Positions 1 through 11,781 are shown, numbered from the stretch's first letter. The stretch: 64,000 nt of DNA from Panagrolaimus kolymaensis (GCA_028622995.1 JAJQJQ010000044.1:1054001-1118000); one strand, 5' to 3'. A program made the numbers and translations. The notes: generated by a model from the sequence alone, not told the origin.

Positions 1-13
1 TTATCTTTCTTTT

Positions 14-275
14 CGTACAAACAAATTAAAATTTCATAAAGAAATAAAAAAATGGCTCTGGACTAACTTTTTGTCATTTTGGTGAAAAAACGCGTTTATT
101 TTGCTATCTAATTCATTTGGTCCACTATTAAAAATACAAGAACTGGTTTTTAAAAAAATGTGTTCAAAGGGCGTCTGTAAGTTAGATTCTAAGCTACAAC
201 TTCGTACAATCAAATTTTAATTTCATAAAAAAATAAAAAAATGGCTCTGGACTAACTTTTTGGTACATTTGATGC
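14..275. repeat. Pair of ~70-bp direct repeats
   Basis: Two similar copies (about 14-85 and 203-275) share a core reading GTACAA..CAAATT, then TTTCATAAA.AAATAAAAAAATGG and CTCTGGACTAACTTTTTG. They are spaced ~190 bp apart and cut by the window edge, so a longer array may start to the left. No coding content was recognised. The nature of the repeat is unknown. Confidence 0.7.
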
Positions 276-1386
276 ATCAAAACTACACTTCCAAATGCCT
301 TAAAAAATTGGTTCTTTTACGTAAACATATCTCTCAGATATTGTTTAATCACCTCTCTAATTTTTTAACAATAAAAAATATTGTTTGCATCTTCAAATTA
401 GTAACTTTATGGCCGAGAAGAAACAAGGTAATATTGCTTTCATAAAAAAGTAATTGCTTTTGCCTTTGTTTGACATTTTGGCAACATGCAAAAAGAATCG
501 TCTGCTTGCCATTTGTACTCCGCCATGATTACGCTGTGACACACAAATAATTCCCAAAAGCGTGTGATTTTTTTGGTTTATTTGTTTTTTGAATGACGAA
601 GCAAAAAATATAAGAAAAGTTGCATGAATGAAAATAAAGGGCAAATCCCCAAAGGAGAACACTTATTATTTTATTATAATATTTATTTTTCTTGCATGAT
701 ACTTTTTTTTTCTTACAAAAAAAATTATAAAAGTAATAAGAGTAAATATGTAGTAATGACAAAAATAAGGGGATTATAAAGATAAAGGACAAAATGTTTT
801 ATTTTTTTGTTGCAAAAATGTGTAAAAGGTTCAAAAGTTCATATATCCGATGTCACGTTTTAATATAAAAAAAATAAAATTTAAGAACTGATCTTTGCAA
901 AGTTAAACATTTCTTGTAAAAAGATACAGTAACTTTTAAAAACCTTTTTTGTGTTTTTATCAAAAAAATTTTTATACGATACATTAAAAAAACATTTTTT
1001 GCACTTTAAAATCAGCTACCGTAACCTAAACTACATACTTTCATTTTTTTGTTTGGCTTTTTATTTTTCATTCATGAAACCCATGTAATAATAATAGAAA
1101 AAAAATTCACACACTTCCGTTTACTTTGTTCTTAAAAAAAGAAACAACAACGACAACATAGATTTTAACGTCATAGTCCTTCTTCCTCAACAGGAAATAC
1201 CTTTGTGTCATTATTATTTTTAAACAAATTTTTTTAACCTTTTAAAAAAATGAAACTTTTTTTTGCTGTTAAACACTTCCTTGAAGGAGGTCTAGGGGCT
1301 CAAAGCTCAAACAAAAATAAAAAACTTACTTTTTTGTTGGAAATGTTTGACATATTTTAAAAATAATTTTTTTCTTCTATTTTTAG
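276..1386. other. Intergenic or intronic stretch, no exon recognised
   Basis: AT-rich with long A and T runs. An ATG at 411 begins a six-codon MAEKKQ reading that ends at a GT dinucleotide, but its phase does not fit the exon that starts at 1387 and it is not a signal peptide. The first exon of the KRSQP-repeat gene is expected somewhere here or further left, but I could not identify it. Confidence 0.5.
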
Positions 1387-2043
1387 TCTGCATTACTCAA
1401 TAATGGTGCCTCATTATTTTTTTTACATAAACGTTCTTCACAACCTGATAATTCTGAAGATAATGTATTTCAATTTGGTGTACCCACAACTAAAAGGAAG
1501 AGATCTCAACCCATTATAAATGAAAATAATCATCAAGATCAACAACAACAAATTAGAATAAATGATGAAGATTTTTTGAATTTTGGTTTAAATAAAAAAC
1601 GTAAAAGATCTCAACCTATTTTGATTAGTCAACAACCATCAGAATTAGATTTTATTTTCGCCTCACAGAAACGTTCGCAACCAATCATCGAATCTGTTCC
1701 TCAAATATCTGATTTTACTTTTGGCAAGAAAAAGAGATCGCAGCCACTCGAAAATGAGCAGCTTTCGTCGATGGATTTTACTTTTGGTGATCGAAAACGT
1801 TCACAACCTTTTGAGCCATCGGATTTTGATTTTACTTTTAATGGAAAAAAGCGATCTCAACCTTTGGAATCTGCGCCATTAAATTCTGATTTTACATTTG
1901 GCACAAAAAAGCGTTCTCAACCCATCCATGAAGAATCTTCATCGCCAGAAAATGATTTTATTTTTGTATCTAAAAAGCGTTCACAACCCATGGAAAATAA
2001 AGGAACCGAGGATATTGCATCTGATCCTTTTATAGTGCACTAA
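1387..2043 (+). CDS. KRSQP-repeat protein, candidate neuropeptide-like precursor (3' exon, 5' end missing)
   Basis: A long open exon follows a TTTTAG acceptor at 1381-1386 and encodes 218 residues to a TAA stop; a possible AATAAA lies at 2174-2179. The protein is built from nine units, each starting [K/R]KRSQP (first unit HKRSSQP), running 9-25 variable acidic/polar residues, then an aromatic motif of type DFTFG just before the next basic site. One unit ends DFTFGKKKR, which would give an amidated ...DFTF peptide after convertase cleavage; others end FGDRKR, FNGKKR or FGTKKR. Repeats separated by dibasic sites are the hallmark of peptide-hormone precursors, and the F-x-F-G ends loosely recall orcokinin-like NLP peptides. 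No signal peptide is visible because the first exon was not found. Alternative: a low-complexity nuclear protein, since KKRKR also resembles a nuclear localisation signal. Confidence 0.6.
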   Translation, partial: SALLNNGASLFFLHKRSSQPDNSEDNVFQFGVPTTKRKRSQPIINENNHQDQQQQIRINDEDFLNFGLNKKRKRSQPILISQQPSELDFIFASQKRSQPIIESVPQISDFTFGKKKRSQPLENEQLSSMDFTFGDRKRSQPFEPSDFDFTFNGKKRSQPLESAPLNSDFTFGTKKRSQPIHEESSSPENDFIFVSKKRSQPMENKGTEDIASDPFIVH

Positions 2044-2693
2044 TTTTGTGCCTAAACTTTACTAAAAAAATTTTTAGGTTTTACCACAAAAAAAGTTTTA
2101 AAAACGGAGTAGTTATAATTTATAAATTTATAATTAAATTTAAGTATCTTATATTAAGTTAAAAATGTTCTTTAATAAAAGTTAGTCACGCTAAGTAAAA
2201 TAAAGTTTTTAAACTTGTCCTAAATGTTTTTTCTTTTTGTTTAATTTTTTTCTCTTCTAATAAAATACCCAAAATTTGCTTCACATCAAAGATATCATTT
2301 TTTTGTGTTTGTCTGACGTCTGTCTTTATTTATTGTACACGTAAAAAACGTGAAATAAAATATTTTTTTACTGTGATTTTGTTTTTTAATTTTATTGTTT
2401 TTTGTAAAAAAAATGAATAATAAATTTTGTTATTACGCATTTAATTTATTTTTTGACTCAATTTGATTTGGATACACTACTAATATGATGACTAAAAGAT
2501 TTAACGAAATATACATGGCTGTTAAGTGAAGAAAAATGTTGCAATTGTTATCAAAAAATATAAAGTTTATTAGAAATAAAAAACAGATTTACAATTTTTG
2601 CCAAATTTTTTATAGCCGATTACCAAACATTTTTTCATATTGTTTGGTGTATTTGTTTGGTTTAGGGTTATCTTTTGTTGATATTTCTGATAG

Positions 2694-2785
2694 AGTTCAA
2701 AGCTGAAATGAAAGCAAAAATGAAAACGTGGGATCCTCAAGATGAAATGCCAACTCTTGAAATTTATGAGGATGATGAGGATTAA
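2694..2785 (+). pseudogene. Stranded terminal-exon remnant of the F-box-like family
   Basis: After a GATAG acceptor, the frame reads AEMKAKMKTWDPQDEMPTLE then a short acidic tail and stop. This matches the end of the family members at 27.8 and 26.0 kb, where KTW-x-P-x(5)-P is followed by I-x-I-[FY] and an acidic C-terminus. I see no upstream exons with the family's FPW motif in 2040-2690, so this looks like a relic or a fragment moved alone. It could still be the last exon of a gene whose other exons I missed. Confidence 0.4.
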
Positions 2786-3082
2786 TATTATTTTATTATG
2801 TTGTTCTTTTAAGCTTTCATTTTATTGTTCTTCATAATTCCTTGTCATTGTTTTGTTTCCTTGTTCTTGTATTTCAAAATGCTTTAAATAAATGTTGTTT
2901 TGTTATATATAGTTTTATTATTTACATGGTTTGAAAAGCAAGGATTTAGAAAGAAAAAATTGAGTTTTTTATATTTGATTTTGCCAAGTTACAATGTTTC
3001 GTAATTTTTAATTATTTTTTTATTTTTCAAAAAATTTTGACCCGTAATTAACCAATATTTTTAATCACAAAATTGTTATAGT
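2786..3082. other. Short intergenic spacer
   Basis: AT-rich spacer between the F-box-like remnant and the stop codon of the minus-strand Hsp70-like gene. AATAAA-like signals occur on both strands. Nothing else seen. Confidence 0.5.
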
Positions 3083-4862
3083 TTAATTTGAATTCCTCCA
3101 TTTTATTGGTTTTTCTTTGGTTGGTATTTCTGAAAGCGGCAGTGGCAGCATTGGACGTAGCCAAGCTTTTTTAAGACGTTGGATTTTTTCGAATTCATTT
3201 TCTGCGATCGCTGCTTTTAATCCATTTCGGTCAAAAACTTTTGCTTCGATATCTAAAGTTTTACACGCGTCCCGAATATTCTTTTCAATATTTTCGTTTA
3301 TTTCTTCAAAACAAAACTCCAATGATTTTGGAATTTCGTTTGTAACTTTTTCTATTTCTTTTAAACACCATTTAATTATAAAAGCAAATAAAAAACTTGG
3401 AGTTGCTTTTCTTCGACCTCGAAATGTATCAAATTCAACCAACTGTGAATTTTCAAATGATGCAGAAATTAAATTGATTATATCATTTATTGCAAAGGAA
3501 TTATTAATTGCTTCTTTGCCAATCATAACTTGATTATCTGCAAAAGCAATGGAACATGGAATTTGGCAATTGCCTAAAATAAAATAAAAAGCATTTTGTT
3601 CCTGTTTTTTAACTCAAAATTTTTACCTTGATCATCTAAAACCCAATTATATCCATTTTTAGTTTTAATACAAATTTCAAAAGAATTTTCATCAAAATTT
3701 ATTAATGCATTTCCAGCAGATCCAAGATTCCAAGAAGAAATTATTTCATTTTCACATCTTTCAGAATTCCTCTTAATATCGACGCCCAAATCAGGTTGAC
3801 GATATTTATCCAATTTTAAAGTGATTCGAACACATTTATTTTCAAATTTTGACTTTTTTAATATTTTTAATCTTTTCAACTGGCAATTATTTCTCAAGGA
3901 ATATAACTAAAAATAAATCGTTGATTAAAATCCCAAAAAAATTTAAAATTATTTTTGGAGGAACTTTTTAGAAAAATTTTTTTTAACTTTACAATTAAAT
4001 CATCCACGACATCCTCAATTTTAATGGATTCTTTATGAAATAAATCTCTGCTATGATCAATAAAAATAAAACTATTTTTAATTAAATCCAATTCTTTTAT
4101 TTGTGAAGCATAAATAATTCCATAAATTTCAACGCTTTCATTTTTAACTGGCAACAAAAAATAATTTGGTGGATTGTTGTTTGGTTGAATTAAATGTAAA
4201 CATTTAATCATTTCCATAAAAAAATAATTTTTTTGATTTTGATTTTCATTTATAAATATTTCGATTTGTTTATTTTTGAACGAATTTTTAAGCTCCTCAA
4301 AAATGGCTTTAACATTGATAAAAGCCATTTCATAATAAGTTAAAATTATTTTAGTTGGATTTGAAGCAAGAATTTGATTTTTAGCTGTTTCAATAAATTT
4401 AAAATCAATATTTTGAATGGATTTTAGGGAACAAAAATTTGGAGAGTTAATTTCTTGAGTTAGAATATATAAAATTGCTTTAGTTTTTCTAATTAACAAA
4501 CATGCAACTCGATCACCAAAATTCGAATTAAATTTAATTGGCATTAAAGCCGTGGATACTAACCAAGTTTGAAGATCAATAAATCCAAAATTAATTTCAT
4601 GAATTCCACAAAATGTTTGGTATTTTTTTCGCTCAGAATTATCTCCATCAATTTCAATCAAAGAAAATACAACCATTTCCAAATTTTGAATCAACAATAA
4701 TTCTTCCAAAGCTTCAAAATTATTTAAAAAATATTTTGTGTAAGAATGCTTGGAATTAAATGGATTAGCTATTCGAACATTTATAAATTCTGTATACACA
4801 GGATGTTGAGCAATATATACAATGCTTGGTAGCTCATCCAAATGAGTTGGAAAAATATCCAT
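3083..4862 (-). CDS. Divergent Hsp70-like (actin-fold ATPase-like) protein, three exons
   Basis: Exons (transcript order) 4862-3993, 3906-3627 and 3573-3083; introns of 86 and 53 nt have GT..AG borders and the joined frame is open for 546 residues. Without the first intron the frame would stop at 3894. The C-terminal ~200 residues follow the start of an Hsp70 nucleotide-binding domain: NYNWVLDDQG/NCQIPCSIAF (compare the family's NDxGxRxTPSxVAF), then ADNQVMIGKEAINN (compare RLVGDAAKxQ), and later PSFLFAFIIKWCLKEIEK and KNIRDACKTLDIEAKV, which align in order with the family's helix and (V)ITVPAYF..AxxxAG..VLR segment. Only subdomains IA/IB are represented, and the protein ends soon after, without phosphate-2 motif or substrate-binding domain. 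The first 290 residues are unrecognised but may be a second, decayed half of the same fold. Likely catalytically inactive; the Hsp70 assignment is by eye. Confidence 0.5.
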
Positions 4863-5692
4863 CGGTTAAAGATACTTTTGAATTCTTAAAGTTTGTCTTT
4901 TAAAATAGGAAGTTTAGAACAAGGAATAAATATTTATTTTGAATACATTCCATTTATGTATTTTTCATAAATCAATAAATTTATAAAAGTTAAATATATT
5001 CAAAAAAAGAAATAAGAGGAAAATGAAACTCGTTGATTGATTGTTGTTGGAAATAAATATTTTTGATAATCACAATTTATCATTTTTACATCGAGGAACA
5101 AATTGCCAGACAACTCAACCAATTCTTCATCATCGCCCTCTTCTTGTTACTCAATGGAATTAACCATAAAAAAAGGAAACTTGCATGATATTGTTTTATA
5201 ATTTTGCAGCTAACTTCTTTTTCTTTAAGAGTCTATCCTTCCTAGTAATTTTGATTGTTATTTCGTTATTTCGTCACCTGGAAATCGTTCATGGGAAAAT
5301 TGAAAATAAAATGAAAAAATTTGCATAAACGCTGTTGAAGTTAAATTTTTAAGCGCAATAAAACGAATCATCGTAATTTGCATAAAACAAGCTTCATGGC
5401 CGGCCGAAGGCCGGCGGAGCTTCTAGTGATAAAGAAAAAATGATTATTGCCTTATTAGAAATAAAGTTTTAAAGATGTCGAGCTTTTCTTTATATTTTGA
5501 AGAAAGCAGCTGAAACAATTATTTTCCTTTTCCTTGCCAAGTTTAATTACCCATCATATAGCTTTTCAAACAAAACAAAAAAGAACACAAAAAGTTAAAG
5601 TTATAAATATTATTTATTATCTATCACATTTACACATTTACATACAATTATTAGAAACGAAATGAATCATCAAAGAACATTAAATTTTGAGA
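4863..5692. other. Intergenic region with one GC-rich palindrome
   Basis: No coding exon seen. It lies between the start of the Hsp70-like gene and the 3' end of the next minus-strand gene. It contains the palindrome at 5399-5415, listed separately. Confidence 0.5.
5399..5415. repeat. GC-rich hairpin with GAA/TTC triloop
   Basis: Perfect 7-bp stem GCCGGCC / GGCCGGC around a three-base loop, GAA on this strand and TTC on the other. It stands out in ~25% GC surroundings. Same design as the hairpins at 16402, 33434 and 34992. Confidence 0.8.
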
Positions 5693-6283
5693 TTAAAAGC
5701 GAGCAAGAACCCATCCAAGAAGAATCATTCCACCGATTGATAAAGCACCAGTCTTTGTTCCATCTTTGCTTGTAGTTGTTGTTCCTGATCCAGCATTGGT
5801 AAGAGTGCATTCACCAGTCGCAGTAACAAAATGAGTTAAGCCGCTGAGGCACTAAAACAAACAAAAAATTCTGAGAGAAAAAGGTTTAAAAAAACATACG
5901 ATATTTCCTGCTAGACATGAGCCTTCGATAGGTAAAAGACAGGTATCATAGCATTTTTTATCATTATCAGAAGCTCCATTACAGACATTAGAATCACCTT
6001 TGCATCCAACACCAGCATAAAGTACACCATTAAGAATACATCCCCAAACAGCACATTCATCACATTCGATAGTAGTTTCAACTAAAAAAATAAACAAAAT
6101 GACCCCAATAAAAATAAATGACATTTTCTTAAATTTCTTACCATTTTCATTTTTGTTATCTTTTGTTAAACAACCATCCCTCTTACTACATGTGACTTTT
6201 GCAGCTGCACCAGGAGATGGAATAACGATGAGAAGAGCAGCAAAAACGACGAACAAAGCAGATGAAACGGCGACGACCTTCAT
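5693..6283 (-). CDS. Secreted Cys-rich protein, probably GPI-anchored
   Basis: Exons (transcript order) 6283-6142, 6081-5900 and 5851-5693, joined through 60- and 48-nt GT..AG introns, give a 160-residue protein. The chosen start, ATG at 6283, gives an immediate signal peptide (MKVVAVSSALFVVFAALLIV). The mature part holds about a dozen cysteines, including CDECAVWGC and a C-x(5)-C pair, in a compact arrangement. A Thr/Gly linker is followed by a hydrophobic tail (TGALSIGGMILLGWVLARF) with no cytosolic residues after it, typical of a GPI-attachment signal. It is therefore likely displayed on the outer cell surface. The fold is unrecognised; a Ly6/three-finger-like domain is possible but I could not match the spacing. 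Confidence 0.75.
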
Positions 6284-7339
6284 TGTTGACGGAAATTCAG
6301 GCACGAATGATCAACGAAAATTGAAGAATGAAATGTCCAAGCTTTGCTTTAGTATGATTTTGATGGCAACAAAAAAGTGCATTCATGTTATCAAAAATTT
6401 GCATATTTTTTCTGCATGCAATAAAATGTTCAAACGCTTTCAAAATGCGGGTGCAAATCGAAATGAGGGATAAAAATATTAAAATTCAGCTAACAAAATA
6501 GAAAACAAAGATTTACAAAGTTTTTTAAAAGCATGATAACCGAGCTTCTGTTTACAAAGGCATTTTATAAGGAATATATCAATAAAGATGTAACAATGTT
6601 TTGGATATTGCAATTTTCTAACAAATTACTTTAAAATAATTTCTCGATAGTAATTGCATGTTTACTGCCACCGTTGCTGCCAATGTGAGGGATATAACGC
6701 CGAGTTTGAAAAATGAAAAATTCGTGGAGATAAACTTTTTTACACTTTTGATTTATTTATTTAAAGAAATTTATTAACGCATTAATGCTTTTTGTGTTTT
6801 TTCAAAACAATAAAAATATAGTATTTATTTAATTTTTTTCATTGCAAACAAAATATAAAGAAAAAAAGAGAGATTATAAAATACCAAAAAAATATACTAC
6901 AAAAAACACAAAACACGCATATTTGAGAGACTAGTCATTATCCTTTTTTTATATGGATTCGAAATTTACGAAATTAAGACATTTACAGAAAATTAAAGCT
7001 TTTTTATACTTTTTTAAACTAAATGAAGAAATTTTCTTTCCATCATAAATAATATTACCGTAATAATTTTCAGAGAGCTTTAATAAAGAAAAAAAATTAA
7101 TGTAATAAGAAATAATGAAGGCACGATTTCCATAAAAAATAAAGATACATAATTACAAAATTAAAATAATAGTTTTTGAGCAAGAAAAATATTTTGATTT
7201 TAATTAACTTGAAAAATATTGTATAATAAATTTTTTAAAAATGAATTAAGAAACACACGTTTTTTAAGTATTTAAAAAAATAATTTTAAAAATTGTTGGT
7301 TATTGCGTTCTTTTTTGTTTTGGTGTTGTTTTACGTTTT
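6284..7339. other. Intergenic region / downstream flank of the WH2 gene
   Basis: No exon seen. It holds the probable promoter of the Cys-rich gene (just right of 6283) and, further right, the probable 3' UTR of the WH2 gene, whose stop is at 7340-7342. An open frame at 6099-6473 on the plus strand is the antisense shadow of the Cys-rich gene's first exon and flank. Confidence 0.45.
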
Positions 7340-10300
7340 CTAACGTTGAATAATTTCAATTGGATGCTTCTTTTTAAGATCAATATTAAATTTATAATTT
7401 TCTCTCATCTCTTCGGGATTCATTGTTTCTGGATCTTTTTTATTGGTTGATTTTGAGGAGCTGAAAAAAAGCTTTTATTTATAAAAATTAAGAAAAATTA
7501 GAAGGAGAGTAACTTAAAATTAACACATATTTCGCTAAAGTAATTACTTTCATTTTCTTTTGTGAAATAAATTTTTGTATTGCTTACCTTTTGCTTGAAG
7601 GTGCTTTTTCTTTTTCATCTTCAGGATAATCTTTTTTATTGTACCATGGTGCATTTATTGGGACTGCTGCTGTTGTTGCAGTTTTAGAAGTGCTGTTGTT
7701 TTTAGTCTGCAAAAAATTTAATTATTTAATTACTTAGAAAAAGAAATATAAATAAAACTTAAAATAACTTTTTTTTTGAATTTTTGAATATTTTTCACAT
7801 ATTTTTTTTTATATTCAAAAAAAATATTTATTTAGAGAGAAAAAAGACTCACCTCCATGGTTATTGAACCTCGCTTTTTCCAAGATGGAATAGCATCACC
7901 ATTAACCGCTGCTGCCCCTGATGCAACAACAACCGCTGAATTCCCATTATTATTATTTGCATCATTGCTATTTTCGGAAGTTGCTTCTGCGGAGGCTGCT
8001 GCGGTTTTGCTACTAAATGATTGACGAATTTTTTCAAAATTTCTTGAATGTTGTGATGCAGCACTTTTAGGCACAACACTGCCTCGTAAAAATGGTGATG
8101 AATCAATATTATTATTTTCTTTGCTTGATTCACCCGAAGCCGTTGAACGAGGGGAAGAAGCAGATGATGAAGCAATCGAAGAAACGGGTGAATAAATTTT
8201 TGAAGAAGCATTCATGGGTTGAGTTTCAGGCACTGATGAATATGAAGATGTTGCACTTCCAATTGCTGTATGATAAGATGATGATCCAGAATTTGGGGAT
8301 ACATTTGCCGAATTTGGAGATGGCGTAGCTGATTTTGGTCCACTATATTTATATGGTCCCAATCGAGTGTTACTTTCATCATTGGCAGCAGCAGTTTTGG
8401 TGGAAGAGGAAGAATTTGAATCTTTAAAAGATTTAATTGAAGCTGCTGAAGGTGAAACACTACTATTTTTGGGTGGTTGAGATTTAGGCATGGGTGGTGG
8501 CCGAAGTGATGAATCGTCAGATTCGTCAGTTTTAATTGTAATTGGAACAGAATATTTATTTATTGTCGATGATGATTTTGATGAAGAAGATTTTTCTTTA
8601 GTGACTTCCGAAGAAGTTTTAGAAGCAGACGATGAAGAGGAAGTTTTGGGTTTATCGGAACTCGATGATGACTTTGATGTTGATGAACTTGTTGTTGTTT
8701 TAGTTTCACCCGATTTTGAACTTGTTGATGATTTTCTTTCAGGCTTTTTAGCATCTGAAGAAGAAGTTTTTTCGCCACTCGATTTTGAGGTTGAGCTTGA
8801 CGAAGATGTTTTACTTGAAGAGGAAGTTTTACTAATATCCTTCGTGGATTTACTATCACTTTTCGGCGTTGTGGGTGCATGAATTTTAACTTCTTCTTTG
8901 GTAATTAATTTTTTTGTTGAACTTGAGCTGCTTGATTTTGGTTTTTCCTCAGTTTTAGTTTTCTTTGGAGTTTCTGATTTTTTGGGTTCTTCGACTTTAA
9001 CTTCTTTAGCCGCAGTCGGTGTTGCTGCATTTGATGCCGCTGCTGCATCAATGGCTCGCTTGGGTGGATTTTTAATTAAGGGACCGAGAGTTTTAGGAAA
9101 TACCGCTCCACCACCTCCATTGTCAACCATTTTAGCAAATGCTGCAATTCTTGACGCAGCTGAGCCCCGAGGAATTTCAGATTCCACTGCTTCTTTAGAA
9201 ACTTTTAAACTTGTTTCATCAAAAACTGCATCAGCTTTTTTTGGTTCTTCTTTGATTATGGGTTCTCGAGGTTTTGGTTGCCATGATCGATGTTGTTGTT
9301 GCTCGGGTTCAAAAGCCACCGATCTTTCTTGAGTTTCTATTTTCCTTGAAGACGGGCCAGGAGGTGGAGGAGGAGGCGGCGGTGGAGCTGCCGCTGCCGC
9401 TGAAAAAGCTAACGATGTCATTGGAGGCGGAGGAGGTGGTGGAGGAGCATTGGCTGATGGAATAAATGGCACTTTTGGTCTTTGAATCACTGGTATTGGA
9501 GGAGGTGGAGGAGGTTGATAATTTGATTCGGATTCAGAATCAGAAAATCGCGAATTAAAACTTTCATCATCGCATGTTGAATGAACGGATGGAGGAGTCA
9601 AGCTGGAATAACTAAAAAATAATTAAAATTGATTAAAAATAATTGGAACTTAAGAAAAGTTTATAAAACATAAATAAAGGAACTGAATTAAAGATAAAGC
9701 CCGAAAAAATTAAAGCTCGAGAGTTTTTAAAATAAGTTTCAAAGCGGAAATTAATTTATTTTAGTTTTGAGACTTCCGAAATTTTGCCAAGCTATTTTGA
9801 AAATTAAGATTTTTCTTGGAAAAAATTAAATAACCTAAAATTTTAATTAAATAATAAAAATAAAGCTTACCCTTGACTATCGAGAGTTTCTTGACTTGCA
9901 CTCAAAGATGATCCTGGAGTGCCTGAGCCCGATTTGACCGCAATTAAAGCCTTTTGTTCTTCATCCAAAATTAAACCAGATTTATCAACAGTTTTTGTGG
10001 GTTTTAATCTTATTCCACCTTTAATTGAATTTAATAAAGCTGTACGATCTTTAATTTCTCCGCCAAGTTTAAGTAAAGCTTGATTTTTAATTGGCGCTGA
10101 AGGAGGTCTTGGAGCTTTGGGAGTTGCTGTGGCTGCAATGGATTGAGGCGAAGGCAATCTAGGTTTATGTACAATATTTAAAGCTTCTTGAGGCACACGA
10201 CAAATTGATTTTGATTGAGCTTTTGGTTGAGAATAATATAAAACTGGTGGAGGACTTCGTCGTTCATATTTAATTGCTACGGGTTCTTCACCTTCGGCTT

Positions 10301-10688
10301 CAATAATGGGTTTAGATTTATCACGGGTTTGAGTAGGTCGAAGTTTAAAACCATGTCGGATTTCCTAAAATAAAAAAAATAAATAAATTGGATGATAGGA
10401 TTTTAGGATTTATTTTCTTCCATGAAGTATCATAACAAAATTTTTTATTTCTAAATGTGTTGTGGCGAGGTTTATATTATTTGGAAGGAAAAAATTTATT
10501 ATTTAAATTTTTAAACAAATTTAAGTTTTCCAAAATAGTTTAATTTTAGAAATTAACAACAAAAATCTTACCGATAAAATTGGATGTCCTTCCCACATCG
10601 ACATGATGATTGGCGAGGGTTGTTTTCGTCGTCGAAGAGATTCGTATTCTTTCGATCGAGAATAATAATTAATTATATTTTTATAAAA
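7340..10688 (-). CDS. Tandem-WH2, proline-rich actin-binding protein (5' end uncertain)
   Basis: Exons (transcript order) 10688-10572, 10364-9871, 9611-7853, 7706-7588 and 7460-7340 join in frame for 869 residues. The first methionines are MSM at codon 29, so the true start is either ATG at 10604 or in an undetected upstream exon. Two WH2 (actin-monomer-binding) motifs follow: HPILSEIRHGFKLRPTQTRD, spanning the first splice junction, and RTALLNSIKGGIRLKPTKTV about 110 residues later, each followed by DKS. Next come three polyproline blocks (6, 8 and 9 prolines), which suit profilin or SH3 partners, then ~350 Ser/Lys/Thr-rich disordered residues. A compact C-terminus contains IPSWKKRG and PIEIIQR. 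WH2 plus polyproline implies actin assembly control in the cytoplasm. The exact family (WIP, espin/forked, Cobl-like) is not settled by eye. Confidence 0.75.
9603..9613 (-). promoter_or_regulatory. Tandem 3' splice acceptors 9 nt apart in the WH2 gene
   Basis: The large exon can start after TTTTTTAG (exon begins at 9611) or after the next TTATTCCAG (exon begins at 9602). The two differ by exactly nine bases and keep the frame, inserting or removing three residues (Y-S-S at the junction GYSSLTPPS versus GLTPPS). The second acceptor has the better CAG ending; the first has the longer T-run. Confidence 0.5.
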
Positions 10689-11730
10689 CTAATAATAATT
10701 TTTTTTCTATTCTTCAAACTCCACAAATAAAAAAATAAAACAATAAAATGAAGTGTATTTATTTCTTTCCTGAAAAAAAAGATGAAAAAACCGTTAAAGC
10801 ATTTTTTGTGTACCAAAATCGATTTAAGCATAAATTAACGATCAAACAAAAAAAAGTATACGCAAAACGCATGAGAACGGATTTAATAAGATTAAATTAC
10901 GGCAGGCATATGGAACCACGAGAATAGTAGAAACAGACGCGACAATACAACAGGTTTCCGGTATTTTTTTAAAACATTTTTTTTCTTCATTTATTTTTAA
11001 AGTCAAAAAGTAAGTAAAAAAAGTAGTAAGTAATTAAACGAAAGTAAAAAAAAAGAAAAAAAAGAAAAATGGAAAACAAGCTTTAATCAGTTTTAAGCCT
11101 TTTGAAAAGAAGAGTCTTGTGGAACAAAAAAGTTTTTAAGCTTTAAATACAGGAGCCAGCCAGAAAGTAAAAAAAGCTGGAAGCGATTCAAGTGCGCAAA
11201 TGCTCCACTCACTCACATGGGAGAGAGAGTTGTAGTGATACGAAACAAGTGGAAACGAAATGAGAGAGCAAAGTTTTACACAAAAAAAATTTTTGAGGTA
11301 CAAAAGAAAAAAAATGGACGTAAAAAAGTTTTAAGTTTTTAAACATCTACTACGGGAACAACAACTTTCATTATTTTTGATGGAAGTAAAAAACAAAAAA
11401 TAAAATAAAAAGAGTTTAAAAAATCAGGAAAAAACAATGGGTGAATTTGATTTTTTGAAGTGGAACTTTCACTTGACTTTGTGATTTGATGAAGAAAGCA
11501 ATAAAGCTGCAAAAAAAAAAAAATAAAAGTGTAAAGTTTGTATGTAAAAGTTTGAAAAAAAAAGATAAAAAAAACTACAATTTTTTGTTTTTGTAAAGTG
11601 TAGTTTCGTCTTTTTTGAATTTTTTTGGGTAGCGTTAACAAAATTTTGTAAAATTAAAAATTTTTTGGGCAGGCCATTCAAAGCACTAACAGAATCCAAA
11701 TTTTTGAAAAAAGTAATCCAAGAACGATAA

Positions 11731-11781
11731 ATGATAGCAATCATAAAATTCCAGAAACTTATAAACTTTAACTATTCTCAT
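11731..11781. repeat. Hairpin-family copy (diverged)
   Basis: ATGATAGCAATCA at the left and TAACTATTCTCAT at the right, ~51 bp end to end. Arms are partly degraded relative to the consensus TGATAGTAAT / ATTACTATCA. Confidence 0.4.

Noticed and set aside
411..430. ATG with MAEKKQ and a GT donor, a possible first exon for the KRSQP-repeat gene
   Set aside because: The phase does not match the exon at 1387, and the peptide is not a signal sequence.
3117..3533. Plus-strand 138-residue open frame
   Set aside because: Antisense shadow of the last Hsp70-like exon.
5541..5565. AAGTTTAATTACCC resembling part of the nematode SL1 spliced leader
   Set aside because: The match is partial and out of order with respect to SL1; no Sm site or hairpins of an SL RNA gene around it.
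7861..9465. Several long alternate-frame readings on both strands across the Ser-rich exon of the WH2 gene
   Set aside because: They are shadows of the repetitive Ser/Lys/Pro codons; only one minus-strand frame joins in phase to flanking exons with WH2 motifs.
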